Source: Planoprotostelium fungivorum (taxonomy: Eukaryota > Evosea > Variosea > Cavosteliida > Cavosteliaceae). Taken from it: a stretch of 25,335 nt of DNA. Made by a program: the position numbers and the translations under genes. Shown here piece after piece: positions 1 through 10,100 of the stretch; position 1 is the first letter of the stretch, and every line of letters begins with the position of its first letter. The stretch is from assembly GCA_003024175.1 (NCBI GenBank), contig MDYQ01000314.1:1-25335 (forward strand), written 5' to 3'. Under the pieces are notes generated by a model. The model searched no databases and was not told the DNA's origin. It saw only the letters and a list, made by a program, of their open reading frames with translations.

Positions 1-540
1 GACAATGTATGTATGACAAAGATCTACTTCGGATGAAACGATCGATGTTCTTTCGTGACGGAGAGTTTACGGGGAGAAGGAAGGTGAGGAGTGGGCTCGA
101 TGTTCTTTGTAATGTGTTGCGTTGCCAGAAAAATGTTCTATGGCTTTGATTTGATCCCAGAATCTCCTTAGGAGAGAAGGCGACCCTCGGTCCTTTACAC
201 TTCTATAGAAGGACACCAGAGCCCCTCCACTGAATACTACCACAGAAGCACGCGAGCTTGCAGCGTCTCTTATCTGTCTCGCCCGGAAGGGAAGGAGGAG
301 AAAAAGGAACGCTGTTCGTTTACGCGACAGGTGAGAAAAAGATTAAAAGAATCTATTCAAAGATTTATTGATTACCCATTCGTCTCTCTTTTCTCTTCTT
401 TCGAAATTCGATCAAAATCTAAAATTTATAATAAAATCGATAGGATTTCGATCGAGATTTCATTGAAATAGAGAATAATTGTAATTTCCATAGAAAATTA
501 CAAATGAAGGAAGGCCAAATCCCGCGGACACTTTGTCATT
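1..540. other. 5' flank of the ClpB gene, no gene seen
   Basis: No open frame with recognisable similarity and no RNA gene was found on either strand. The distal half is mixed in composition. The stretch from about 340 to 510 is strongly AT-rich with oligo-A and oligo-T runs, as expected for a nucleosome-poor promoter. I looked for contiguous heat-shock elements (alternating GAA and TTC every 5 bp) because the gene downstream is a Hsp100, and found only isolated half-sites, none convincing. Confidence 0.4.
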
Positions 541-602
541 CCATCAACGCAACAACAACACAACACGAAACAAGAGATACATAACAACACACACACATCA
601 CA
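541..602 (+). promoter_or_regulatory. A/C-rich leader just before the ClpB start
   Basis: The bases immediately 5' of the ATG at 603 consist largely of CAA and ACA steps, with few G and few T, so the RNA would be nearly unstructured. Heat-shock mRNAs in several eukaryotes rely on unstructured A-rich leaders for translation under stress. That this leader does so is inference. The transcription start is not visible, so part of this stretch could be promoter rather than leader. Confidence 0.4.
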
Positions 603-3567
603 ATGAGTGATAAATACACAGACAAGACCAATGAGGTTCTCATGGCCGCTCGAGATCTGGCACTTGAGAACTCACACCCTCAACTGTCTCCCATACACGT
701 GGCACTCGCTCTCTTGGCCGACGAAGGAGGTCTAGCCAAGTCCATCTGTAACAAAGCCAGCATCGATCCACAGCTCATCGAGAGAGGTCTGAAGAAGCTG
801 CTGGTCAGACTGCCCGCTCAAGATCCACCACCATCAGAAGTGTCTGGTTCTGGTGCCTTCAACAAACTTTTGAAAAACGCAACGGTGGGAACATCATTCT
901 GATGACGTCATACACTGACACACCATTAGGAGATCCAAAAGAAACAAGAGGACGCCCATCTAGCCGTAGACCACCTTCTCCTCGCCCTCGACGAAGACAG
1001 AGACGTCTCGTCCGTATTCTCATCCAATGGACTCAACAAGGCAGCTCTAGAAGCGGCAGTCAAGACCATGCGGGGAGGACGCAAGGTAATCCGATCGACC
1101 TCACATCATCCATCTCACCCATCACAGGTAGACAGTAAGTCAGCGGAGAGCCAGTACGAAGCCCTCTCCAAGTACGGCCTCGACATGGTGGCCGCCGCCG
1201 AATCAGGCAAACTCGACCCCGTCATCGGCAGAGACGAAGAGATCAGAAGAGTCATCCGCATCTTATCCAGGAGAACGAAGAACAACCCAGTCCTCATCGG
1301 AGAACCAGGAACAGGAAAGACCGCCATCGTAGAGGGTCTCGCTCAGAGGATCGTCCGCGGTGACATTCCAGATAACCTCAACTGCCGCGTCATCTCATTG
1401 GACATGGGAGCTCTCATCGCCGGAGCCAAATACAGAGGAGAATTCGAGGAGAGACTCAAGGCCGTTCTGAAGGAAGTCAAAGACGCCCAGGGCAGCATCA
1501 TCTTGTTCATCGATGAGATCCATCTCGTCTTGGGAGCAGGAAAGACGGACGGAGCTATGGATGCTGCCAACCTCTTAAAACCCATGTTAGCTCGCGGCGA
1601 GCTCCGCTGCATCGGTGCGACCACCCTCGAGGAATACAAAAAGTACGTAGAGAAGGATGCCGCCTTCGAGAGAAGATTCCAGCAAGTGTACGTATCAGAA
1701 CCCACCGTCCCCGACACCATCTCCATCTTGAGAGGCCTGAAGGAGAGATACGAGACACACCACGGTGTTCGTATCTCAGACGCAGCGCTCGTCATCGCTG
1801 CACAGCTGGCCCACCGTTACATCACGAACCGTTTCTTACCCGACAAGGCGATCGATCTCGTAGACGAAGCTTGTGCCAACACGAGAGTCCAACTCAATTC
1901 ACAACCGGAGGCGATCGATCATCTAGAGAGGAGACAGCTGCAGCTCGAGATCGAAGCGACTGCCATGGCGAAAGAAGATGACGTCAATTCGAAGCAGAGA
2001 TTGGAGAAGATCAACCAGGAATTGGCCAGAATCAAGGATGAACTGCAGCCACTCAAACTAAGGTGAGATGAGACCATCAGATGACATTGGATGGTGACTC
2101 ATCATGGTGCAGATACGAAGACGAGAGACAACGTAACGAAGAACTGAGAAATCTGTCAAAGAAGTTGGAGGATCTCAAGTTGAAGATCGAGCAGGCTGAG
2201 AGGAGGGCAGACAAGGCCCTGGTGGCAGACCTTCGATTCTACGCCGTACCTGAGGTGGAGAAGCAGATCAAGAAGCTCAGAACGGAGAAGAAATCGGCCA
2301 TCAACGATTTAGTATCCGACACCGTAGGACAAGAACAAATTGCAGAGGTAAGCCTCATCCTGATCATCATCATGACCCCCAGCATGATCATCATCTTGAA
2401 GGAGCAGATACTGACTGGATGTGTAGGTGGTAGCTAGATGGACTGGTATCCCTGTCACCAAATTGTCACAGACAGAGAAGGAAAGACTGTTGAACCTGGC
2501 CTCCGAACTCCACGCCAGAGTCGTCGGCCAAGACGAGGCCGTCGATTCCGTCGCAGACGCAGTTTTGAGATCTCGCGCCGGTCTCGCCCGAGAGAACCAG
2601 CCCTCCGGAAGCTTCCTCTTCCTCGGACCCACCGGTGAGTCTACAACGTTGTAGATCGATGTCTGACCCTCCACAGGTGTGGGTAAGACGGAATTAGCCA
2701 AAGCTTTGGCCTACGAGCTGTTCGATGACGAGAAACACATTGTCCGCATCGACATGTCAGAATATTCCGAGCAACATTCCGTGGCGAGATTGATCGGTGC
2801 ACCACCTGGTTACGTTGGTTACGACGAGGGAGGTCAACTGACGGAAGCCGTTAGAAGGAGACCCTACTCCGTCATCTTGTTCGATGAGGTATGTCGTCAT
2901 CATCATCATCTTCCACGATGACTGACACTCGTTAGGTAGAGAAGGCCCACCCACAGATCTTCAACATTCTCCTCCAAGTCTTAGACGACGGACGCCTCAC
3001 CGATGGAAAGGGAAGAACGGTCGACTTCACGAACGTCGTCATCATCCTCACCTCCAACTTGGGATCCGAGCACCTCCTCGCAGACATCAAAGTCGATTCC
3101 TCCACCGTACCTGAAGCCACAAAGGACAAGGTCATGAACACTGTCAAGAGACACTTTCGGCCCGAGTTTCTCAATCGATTGGACGACATCGTCATCTTCT
3201 CTCCGCTGGTGAGGGACCAATTGAAGGAGATCGTGAGGATCCAGATGAAGAGCTTGGTGAAGAGGTTGGAGGATAGGAACATCACGGTGGACTTGCAGGA
3301 TTCTGCGGCCGCTCTCATCTTGAAGCAGTCGTACGATCCTCTCTACGGTGCGAGACCCATGAGAAGGTGAGTGAGAGAGGAGAGGGACGTGTGGCTGATG
3401 AAGATAGGTACTTGGAGAAGCATCTCGTGACCGAATTGAGTCGATTGATCATCGGTGGTAAATTGAAGGAGAGGGACAGAGTGATCATCACCACCAGTGA
3501 AGACAAACTCTCCTTCGAAGTCCAAGAGGGAAGTGCCCCTCCTCTTAAAAAGAAAGTCAGAGTGTAA
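603..3567 (+). CDS. Hsp101/Hsp104/ClpB-type protein disaggregase, 8 exons
   Basis: This is an AAA+ hexameric chaperone that threads aggregated protein through its pore with Hsp70 help. My exons are 603-884, 930-1085, 1128-2062, 2113-2347, 2427-2634, 2677-2888, 2936-3366 and 3408-3567, giving 872 aa in an unbroken frame, about the length of bacterial ClpB and plant Hsp101. The order is as in the family: Clp-N repeats in exons 1-2, NBD1 with Walker A GEPGTGKT and Walker B ILFIDEIH, the coiled-coil middle domain across exons 3-4, then NBD2 with GPTGVGKT and VILFDEVEK. The pore loop [10 protein letters not shown] and the second loop GYVGYDEGG are intact. There is no organelle presequence, so a cytosolic or nuclear location is likely. 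The C-terminus is basic (KKKVRV). The many short frames are exons, not frameshifts, because every junction has GT-AG and restores family similarity. An AATAAA overlaps the stop. Confidence 0.96.
2641..2654. repeat. 14-bp perfect palindrome inside ClpB intron 5
   Basis: CTACAACGTTGTAG is its own reverse complement and occupies the first half of the 42-nt intron 2635-2676, between Walker A glycines of NBD2. Its right arm continues as GTTGTAGAT, the same 9-mer that is repeated across the SAP-domain gene at 22.8-25.3 kb. In RNA it could form a 7-bp dimer or a short hairpin only by opening the centre, so intermolecular pairing is easier than an intramolecular stem. Confidence 0.85.
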
Positions 3568-3572
3568 ATAAA
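3567..3572 (+). terminator. AATAAA poly(A) signal overlapping the ClpB stop codon
   Basis: The hexamer begins on the last base of the TAA stop (3565-3567). Only 113 nt separate this stop from the stop of the convergent histidine-kinase gene at 3681, so the two 3' UTRs are either very short or overlap. No separate intergenic element is visible in 3568-3680. Confidence 0.55.
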
Positions 3573-3680
3573 ATCGAACGGAATTCATTTCGATGCACTT
3601 TATACAAACTCGTTCGTCTCTTCGTCGTGTGTTGGTTCTTCTCTGATGACATTCGTCTCTTCCACGGTGATAAATCATTT

Positions 3681-6600
3681 CTACCTCAGTGATTGCAGCT
3701 TCGTGGTCAACGATGCGAAACCGACCGGCTTGGTCATGTAATCATCCATCCCCGAATCCGTGCACGTCTGTCTCTCTGCAACCGACGATGCGTTTGCAGT
3801 GAGTGCAGCGATGTGAGTTCGAGGCAGACCCCTCTCCACTTCGATGTCTCGAATGTCTCTCGCTGCGGTGGGTCCATCTTTCACGGGCATCTGTATAGAG
3901 TCAACACCATTCTTCCCCTCTCATCTCACTTGATAATCCATGAAGATGCAATCGAACCTCTCTGCAATGTGTTTCAAGAATAAATCGACGGCCTCTTGAC
4001 CGTTCTCAGCGGTAACGAACCTGACGAAAAGTGAGTGAAAAAGTGACGGACGTTGTCATCATCATGACGAACGAGACAACGAGTGGAGGAGAGATTTCTA
4101 TGGATGCTCACCTGACGTTCCCGATCTTATCTAACATGAGTTGCATGACCTTGAGGTTCGTCTTGTTGTCATCCACAACCATGACCCACAGCTCCCTCGG
4201 TTTCGATGTCATGAGTTGGGTGAACGACCCGGACGACGTGGGAGCAGAAGCAGTTAGATCAGTGGAAGAAGCGTTCATCTCCGGGCTCGCTTGCACTTTG
4301 CTCAAGATCCTCAGCAATATGGAAATGTTGACCGGTGAATGCAGTGACGTCACTTGTACATCCTTACCGTTGTAATCGCGTGATATCTATTCGAGTTCAT
4401 CTCCATCTCGCGTAAGGCATCTCACCTTTCTCAAGGCCTTCTGTCTCATCTTCTCAGCTTCAGAGAAGACAACATGGAGACGGAAAGAGTGGACGGATTT
4501 CTTTGCCATGAGTGGTAGTTTGTTCGACAGACCTTTGTACAGAGAATGATCCACAATGAGATGGGACGATATCTCTTCTCCTCCTCCATTGAAGATTTCA
4601 CTCAGTAGTCTCTCGCATTCTTCCGGGGAAGAAGATAATTTGACGTTCAAGTCGTAATCTTCTCTCAGTGTGCTGTGAATCATGGTCGTGACTATGCTAT
4701 CTTCTAATAATAGAACGACATAGTGGGGTCTGGGAGGGTGAGACGGTGAAGAGATGTCTGATGACGTCACCTTCCACGGAAGGATTGTAGATCGGACTCG
4801 TAGATCTTGGGAGTGTGTGGGACGATGGTCATGGGAGGGGAAGATGGGTTTACGTACGTACGCGGTAGGGTAAGACGTACCTGCGTCCCACGGCCCAATT
4901 CACTTTCGATCGAAATGGCTCCACCCTGAAACTCGTCAATCTCCTCCACTCGGCGAACAAATTCGCGTTCACCATGAGACTCAAGAGTCGACGGCCGATG
5001 GCCAAACCGATGCCCGTTCCGGGTTTTCTCAGTCCACCATCGTATCGATCTGTCGACGTTTCTCCCCCTGTCGACCATTCTTGTAGGGTGAAGGGTGGTA
5101 TTCCAACACCGGAATCAGTGATGATGATGTTGAACTTTTCTTCATCGTCTGGGTCGCCCATGGCAATCATCGTGATGTATCCCTTCGTCGTAAATTTGAT
5201 CGCATTGCTGGAATCACATCAACGGATGACGAGTTGATGACACATCGATGATGTGGATCAAATCGTGGATGTGATGAATCTCACCTCAAGATGATGTTGA
5301 GGAGTTGACGGAGTCTGTGTTCGTCACAGTAGATGTGAGAGGGACACGATTTATAGATGCGGTAGCCGTAATCGAGATTCTTCTCGATGTACAAGACAGA
5401 CAGAGACAGCCCCGTACACTCTAAGAACTCGTGTAGATCGATGCTGGCCGCTGTCAACTGAATCTGCCCCTGATTCAACTTTGCGAAATCTGTAGTGAGA
5501 TCAGATTGACATGTGGATGAGATCTACCCAGTAGATCTCCGATCAATCCCAAGAGGGAGTGTGCGGCGGTCTGCAGCATGCGTAACATACCGTAACACGT
5601 CTCGTTAATTTCCGTGTCACGTATCATGAGATCGGAGAGTCCGATGATACAATTGAGGGGCGTCCTCAACTACAACGAGCCATCAATCGAGGGAGAAATA
5701 AAATCAAATAAATTATTTTTCACCTCGTGAGATACGTTGCTGACGAAGGCATCTTTCATTCCCGTGAGTCGATCTGCATCTGCTCTCGCTTCTTCTAACA
5801 ACTTTTCCTTCTCTGATATCTCAGTCACATCCCTTCCCAGGCAAAGAAGCTGAGCGAAAGAGTGTGACTCCATCATGAATTCACATTCGTCCGCCACATC
5901 TGATCCTCTGTTACACGTCATCACACGTCATCATTCACCTTGTGGTCTGAACGTCTTGATGGTCCACTCGATGACCCTATCTCTCTCGAATTCGTTTCCC
6001 TTCGTTCTGACGTTGATGTAGCTGTGGAAAGAAGAAGAGATGGACAGATTTCTGAATTGGTTGATGTACTCCTCCTTGTTGCCGTCAAAGTGAAAGAACT
6101 GAAAAAAGTTGATGCTCTCCGTAGGAACCATTCCCCTCTTGAGTTTGAGTGCTTTTCTCGTGAATCGATTGATGTGGACAAATTGTCCGTCGTGATTGAG
6201 TAGAACGACAATGGCGGGCATCTGAAGGGGTGAGGAGACATTTCGAGGAGTTTTCACCTGCTCGACTAACCACGATCGCAGCATGTTCTCGTTCTCTAAA
6301 TCGGCACTGCGTGAATCGATGACGTCCTATTTCACTTGAGTCTCACGTGATCGATGATGCATCATGTCATCACCTCTAGATCGCTCATGGGTTGGAAGAG
6401 GGACGACAGACCGATGGATATGAATAAGAAAGCATAAGACAGTAGTCGAAAGAAATTTCCAGTCATGGAAACAGATCCAGCGTAATCGATGACAGAGGCA
6501 GCCAAGACTAACTGATGAAACGATGATGAGACGATTTCTACACGAGATCTCACCTGAATGAATCGCAGTATCATGGCCATCATGAAATGTACAAATAATT

Positions 6601-7534
6601 CTACGGTGACACACGATCTCCTCCAGATGAACAAGAGGAACGCGAGGACGGATGATGCAACGAAGATCCAATCTAAGGCATCTTTGAATGCTGTGCGTGG
6701 TGGTGAGCTCGTCTGATTGGCACTGATTTGTTTCAGTGATGATGAGGAGGAGTCGATTACAGGAGGAGATCGGGGAAGAAGTTCCACCAGGTGATGGATA
6801 AGATCATGAACAAGTTGAAGGTAAACATGCCGATGGCGTAGAGAGATAGAAAGAGCTTTCCTCGAAAACTATTTGGGTTAGTGTGTCGAAGGTGATGGAA
6901 CATGAAGATCTCTCACGTTCGCTGAGATAACATGATGCCAGCGAAAACGGTGATCATCTCCATCACTTTGGCCGAACTGACAAATTGTTGATAGAGATTG
7001 ATGTCTCTGCTTCCAGACATATAGCCATCATTGGCCGCTCTGGCCAAAAGAAGGTCGACTCCAACGAGAGCGTATCCCATTCCAATACTCAAGAAGAAAC
7101 CGTGAGAATGTTGCAGCTATCTCGATTGAGCTCTCTCGTGTTTATGATGGATGTGAGGAGTGACTCACTTTACATAGACAAAAGATGACGGAGGATAGGA
7201 TGCAGAGGACGAAACTGATGACATTGGCCAGGTACAGGAAGAAGCTTATTCCAATGGCCAGTGTGGTCAAGACACAACTGCAGAGAAGGACGGCCGTACT
7301 ACATATCAGCACCGTCTTCTGCGATGTGAGAACCATCAGGCATCTCAATAGAAATCTTCTGCTGGGAAGAAAGCATGATTCCTCTTCTGATGGAGTGATA
7401 TGTGATATCTTTGTGGCCAACTCATTGACTTGAGTGTTGCTGTTCTCTTCGTTGATGAAGATAACGTCTGGACTGGGTATGCACAATGTGTTCCTCGGTG
7501 CTTGAGGAGGTGAACGACTTCCACCTGCCCTCAT
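3681..7534 (-). CDS. Hybrid histidine kinase: membrane sensor, PAS, HisKA, HATPase, two receivers
   Basis: Sixteen exons splice to 1030 aa: 7534-7169, 7116-6917, 6868-6761, 6707-6554, 6511-6374, 6326-6258, 6221-5939, 5905-5724, 5669-5528, 5489-5285, 5207-4973, 4925-4771, 4729-4426, 4362-4112, 4020-3930 and 3890-3681. Residues 1-320 carry about seven or eight hydrophobic helices resembling a MASE3-type sensor, though a polytopic sensor of another family is possible. A PAS-like fold covers about 345-440. The phospho-acceptor H499 lies in SHELRTPLN, which is split by an intron. N617 (NAIKF), G1 DSGVGIP (647-653) and G2 GTGIGLAI mark the ATPase. Receiver 1 has E755-D756 and D806 but weak surroundings. 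Receiver 2 is canonical, with D911-D912, D959 in FMDYQMP and K1015. Output is presumably through a histidine phosphotransferase. Intron 6760-6708 and the 33-nt intron 5938-5906 are the least certain. No neighbour is an obvious partner. Confidence 0.92.
5670..5723 (-). other. Histidine-kinase intron ending in GGCTCGTTGTAG
   Basis: The intron splits the H-box between SHE and LRTPLN. It is AT-rich for most of its 54 nt and then ends with GGCTCGTTGTAG, matching 12 of 12 bases with the core of two introns of the SAP-domain gene 18 kb away. In those introns the same word sits near the 5' end rather than at the acceptor. Confidence 0.7.
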
Positions 7535-8063
7535 CAATCGATGAGAGGCCGATGATCTTCAGGTGGTGTCCAGCTGTTCAATGAGTGAGAGGTGGTCAGC
7601 CAGAGGACCCTTGGTCGGATAAAAAACGTCAGGAAGATATTATCAATGGGTGGAATTCTCACAGAGAACCTGCGTTGCTGTCACTCTAAAGGCGTTGAAT
7701 TCGATTCCATCGTGTGCGCCTTGAAAGGACAAAGGGGGTCTCAGAAGAGTCTACCCCTCTTACCTAAAGAGGGACACTCCCTTATGCGAGTCGACAACAG
7801 CCGCTCCTCCTTCGAAGGAGGAATAAAAGAATCTTGAACCCAACCTTTATTTACACTGTCATACTCCCCTCGTGCTGTTCGACAGCTGCGTCGGCCTTCT
7901 GACGTCTCTCATGCTGTATAGGTCATGTGTGGTGATGCCGTGTGTTCCTCTCCATCTCTTGTGTGACTCACCTTCCCTGCACGTCCACTCGTCCCTGTGG
8001 CATGACAATCACATCATGAAACAGAAGAGTTCCCCTTTCGATGCAAAACGTATCACATGTCTA
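7535..8063. other. Intergenic: kinase 3' end and histidine-kinase promoter, with two inverted repeats
   Basis: Both flanking genes are on the minus strand, so this 529-bp gap holds the 3' UTR of the LKB1-like gene and the promoter of the histidine kinase. A hairpin with 7-bp perfect arms, CCCTCTT and AAGAGGG, lies at 7755-7773. An 18-bp perfect palindrome, TCCTCCTTCGAAGGAGGA, lies at 7805-7822. A minus-strand AATAAA-like hexamer is near 7848. I see no coding frame with similarity to anything known. Confidence 0.5.
7805..7822. repeat. 18-bp perfect palindrome in the histidine-kinase upstream region
   Basis: TCCTCCTTCGAAGGAGGA reads the same on both strands. It lies about 270 bp upstream of the histidine-kinase start and about 240 bp beyond the kinase stop. 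A dimeric transcription factor site is the usual reading of such symmetry, and a transcript hairpin is the alternative. The sequence does not decide between them. Confidence 0.6.
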
Positions 8064-9392
8064 TTAACATATGACACAGCTGCCTCCCTTCTCCTTTGGA
8101 AAGGCAGTCTTGGGCAGGCTGAGTGGTACAAAGTCTTCCTCCTTCTTCATCGGCTTCATCATCCAGGGATGAGTCTGGATCTGATGGATCGAGTATCTCC
8201 TCTTCGGGTCGGCGTCCATGACGCCACGCAGGAGAGAAGAGAGGCTACCCTCTAAATCGTCGGGGAACTCGATGTCTGCCTTCGAGATGTTCTCCATCAG
8301 CTTCTTCATGCCTCCGGTGGTTTGGAAGGCATACTTGCCGACGACCATCTGCGGGCGTGAGAAATAAAATCGAATAAAATGGATTTACCTCGTAGAGAAC
8401 CATACCGGCGGCCCAGATGTCCATGGCAGGTCCAGAGAAGGCACACTGTCTAGAGGCAACCTCGGGGGGCTGATAGGCAGGAGAGCCGTGACGATGGATG
8501 CGACTGGATACAGATCCTTCGCTGGAAGAGCTACCGCTGGAGCGATAGAGGCTGTCCGAGTTGGTGATGGCGAGTTGCTGCCTTCTGGCTTCCCTCTCTT
8601 CGTTCTCGGTTTCGCCATCGTCGATGGAACATGTGACTCCAAAGTCGGATAATTTGACGGAGCCCTCAGTAGTCAACATGATCTGAAGAAGATGTGAGAA
8701 GATGGAACCATGGAGATGGATGGTATCACATTCTCGGGCTTGACATCCCTGTGGACGAGACCTTTGGAATGAAGGTAGTGGAGGGACTTGATAAGTTGAC
8801 GGAAGATGCGGCGTGCCTGTTTGGCGGGAATCTTGCCAGCTCCTCTGTCGAGCAGCTCTCTAACAGAGCCACCACCAACGTATTCGAGTACCAGGTAAGC
8901 CTTCTCTGCTTCTTCGTCTCTCCAAAACTCAATAAACTTGATGCAATGTCGATTGTCAATGTGTCTCATGATATCGATCTCGGATTGGATGCCTGATTGA
9001 GGTCAGTTGAGAAGGAAAAAGGTACGGGCGACTCACCTTCTACGCCTCCTGGAATGTTCCTTAATTTTCTATCTGTGATAATCTTCATGGCATGCCTCTT
9101 ATTAGTCTTGGTGTCAAGGACTTCCTTGACCACTCCATAGGAGCCTGTGACTTTGTTAGATGGGTTCAGATGGGCAAACATTTTTCATCGATGGATCCAT
9201 TTCCATACCTTCTCCTATCTGCTCCCCGATAATATACTGCCTGATCTTCTTACAGGCATGCAAGTTCTTCACAGAAACTTGATTACAGTTGATCCTCTTG
9301 GTACACCTTTGTTTGGGTATATTATCTCCACTCGGGGGCTCATCTTCACCCGAAGACTCGCTCGACGTGCTCGAGTGAGTTGCAATGGTCAT
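8064..9392 (-). CDS. LKB1/STK11-like serine/threonine kinase with a C-terminal CaaX box
   Basis: Five exons (9392-9209, 9144-9037, 8992-8730, 8682-8389, 8348-8064) give 377 aa. The kinase domain starts after a 50-residue Ser-rich N-terminus. It shows the glycine loop GEGSYGVVKEVLD (60-72), K82, HRDVKPEN (178-185), DFG (198-200) and GSPAYQPPE (251-259). The KEVLD stretch, the RKLRNIP element after the beta-3 lysine, and the QPPE form of the APE motif match LKB1 better than other CAMK-group or STE20-like kinases. Human LKB1 phosphorylates AMPK-family T-loops and is farnesylated. Here the protein ends C374-V-I-C, a good farnesyltransferase substrate. The DFG-to-PPE segment is 62 residues, with an acidic then Ser-rich insertion LKB1 lacks. 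A STRAD-like or MO25 partner is not in the window. Confidence 0.88.
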
Positions 9393-9976
9393 TTTGAAGC
9401 TTTCTCTGTTGTGATGTAATGATTGCTCGTTTTCTTTCAGACTGCGTCCTCATCAGCAACTGTTCGCCGCCCACACCTCTGATAGAGGTCCTCTATCTCT
9501 CACCTCCGCCCTGCGTGTCTCTATTGTATCTGGCTGTCTTCCCTTCGTCTTGAGAAACACAGTCACACCTCGGCAGAGATTTCTTCGAACCGACGGCCGT
9601 TTTGTCTCCTTTCCCGAAGTTGGAAGTCCACAGGAAATACGAGCAGCAACCGCGTGTCTTCTCTGTGAGATCTTCGCTTATCTAAGCTTCCTCTTCTATA
9701 TCTGTGCCTTTGGTGCCCCCGAAACAGCTTCCTGGTACTGGAATGGATCTCAGATATGGCTCCGGCCCTTCCTTAGCGAGTATACCTCTTCAGGCACAGT
9801 TTCGGGGCGGAGCAAAGTTGGGTGAAGGGGTGCTCCCTGCCCAGGAAGGGGCACACAAGAGATGAATTATAGATGAATCTCGTGGTCTGCAAGCGGGAGA
9901 TGAAGTCTGAAACGTGCGTCCTTTCATCGACACTTCACTCGAATCATTGAGTCTTTTTCAATGAAGTGGTGTAGAA
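9393..9976. other. Upstream of the LKB1-like gene, left flank of the transposon
   Basis: No supported gene. A plus-strand frame at 9550-9825 has no recognisable features. Within it, complementary arms at 9702-9709/9792-9799 and 9717-9725/9799-9807 interleave and could fold as an H-type pseudoknot. A further stem with GTGCTCC and GGGGCAC arms follows at about 9830-9854. A structured RNA is possible, but I could not match it to snRNA, SRP RNA, RNase P or MRP landmarks. Confidence 0.35.
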
Positions 9977-10082
9977 CGCGAAACCATGCGGACCGTGTTT
10001 TCTTCGAGATTTCTCACACTGCTGCCCTCCGCACTTCGCGCAAGCAGGTGTTTCAATCGCGAGGCGAGATTATATAAATAAA
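9977..10082 (+). repeat. Left terminal inverted repeat of the Harbinger element
   Basis: It begins CGCGAAACCATGCGG and matches the reverse complement of 12276-12381 at 105 of 106 positions; the mismatch is at 10076. The first 99 bases are identical. The inner end is AT-rich and lies just before the stop of the accessory gene. Confidence 0.95.
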
Positions 10083-10100
10083 ATGTTTGCAAATCATTTA

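Noticed and set aside
1-600. Heat-shock elements upstream of the Hsp100 gene
   Set aside because: Only single GAA or TTC half-sites and gapped pairs, such as GAACGCTGTTC near 307, were found. No three contiguous alternating pentamers were seen.
603-3567. ClpB gene read as a frameshifted pseudogene because it is spread over many frames
   Set aside because: Each break has a GT donor and AG acceptor in phase, and removing 40-80 nt restores all Hsp100 motifs, so these are introns.
7681-7760. A tRNA-like B box (ATTCGATTCC) downstream of the kinase gene
   Set aside because: No A box at the right distance and no cloverleaf acceptor pairing could be found.
9550-9825. Plus-strand 91-codon frame as a small gene
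   Set aside because: No similarity, no good start context, and the interval is better explained by inverted arms that suggest RNA structure.
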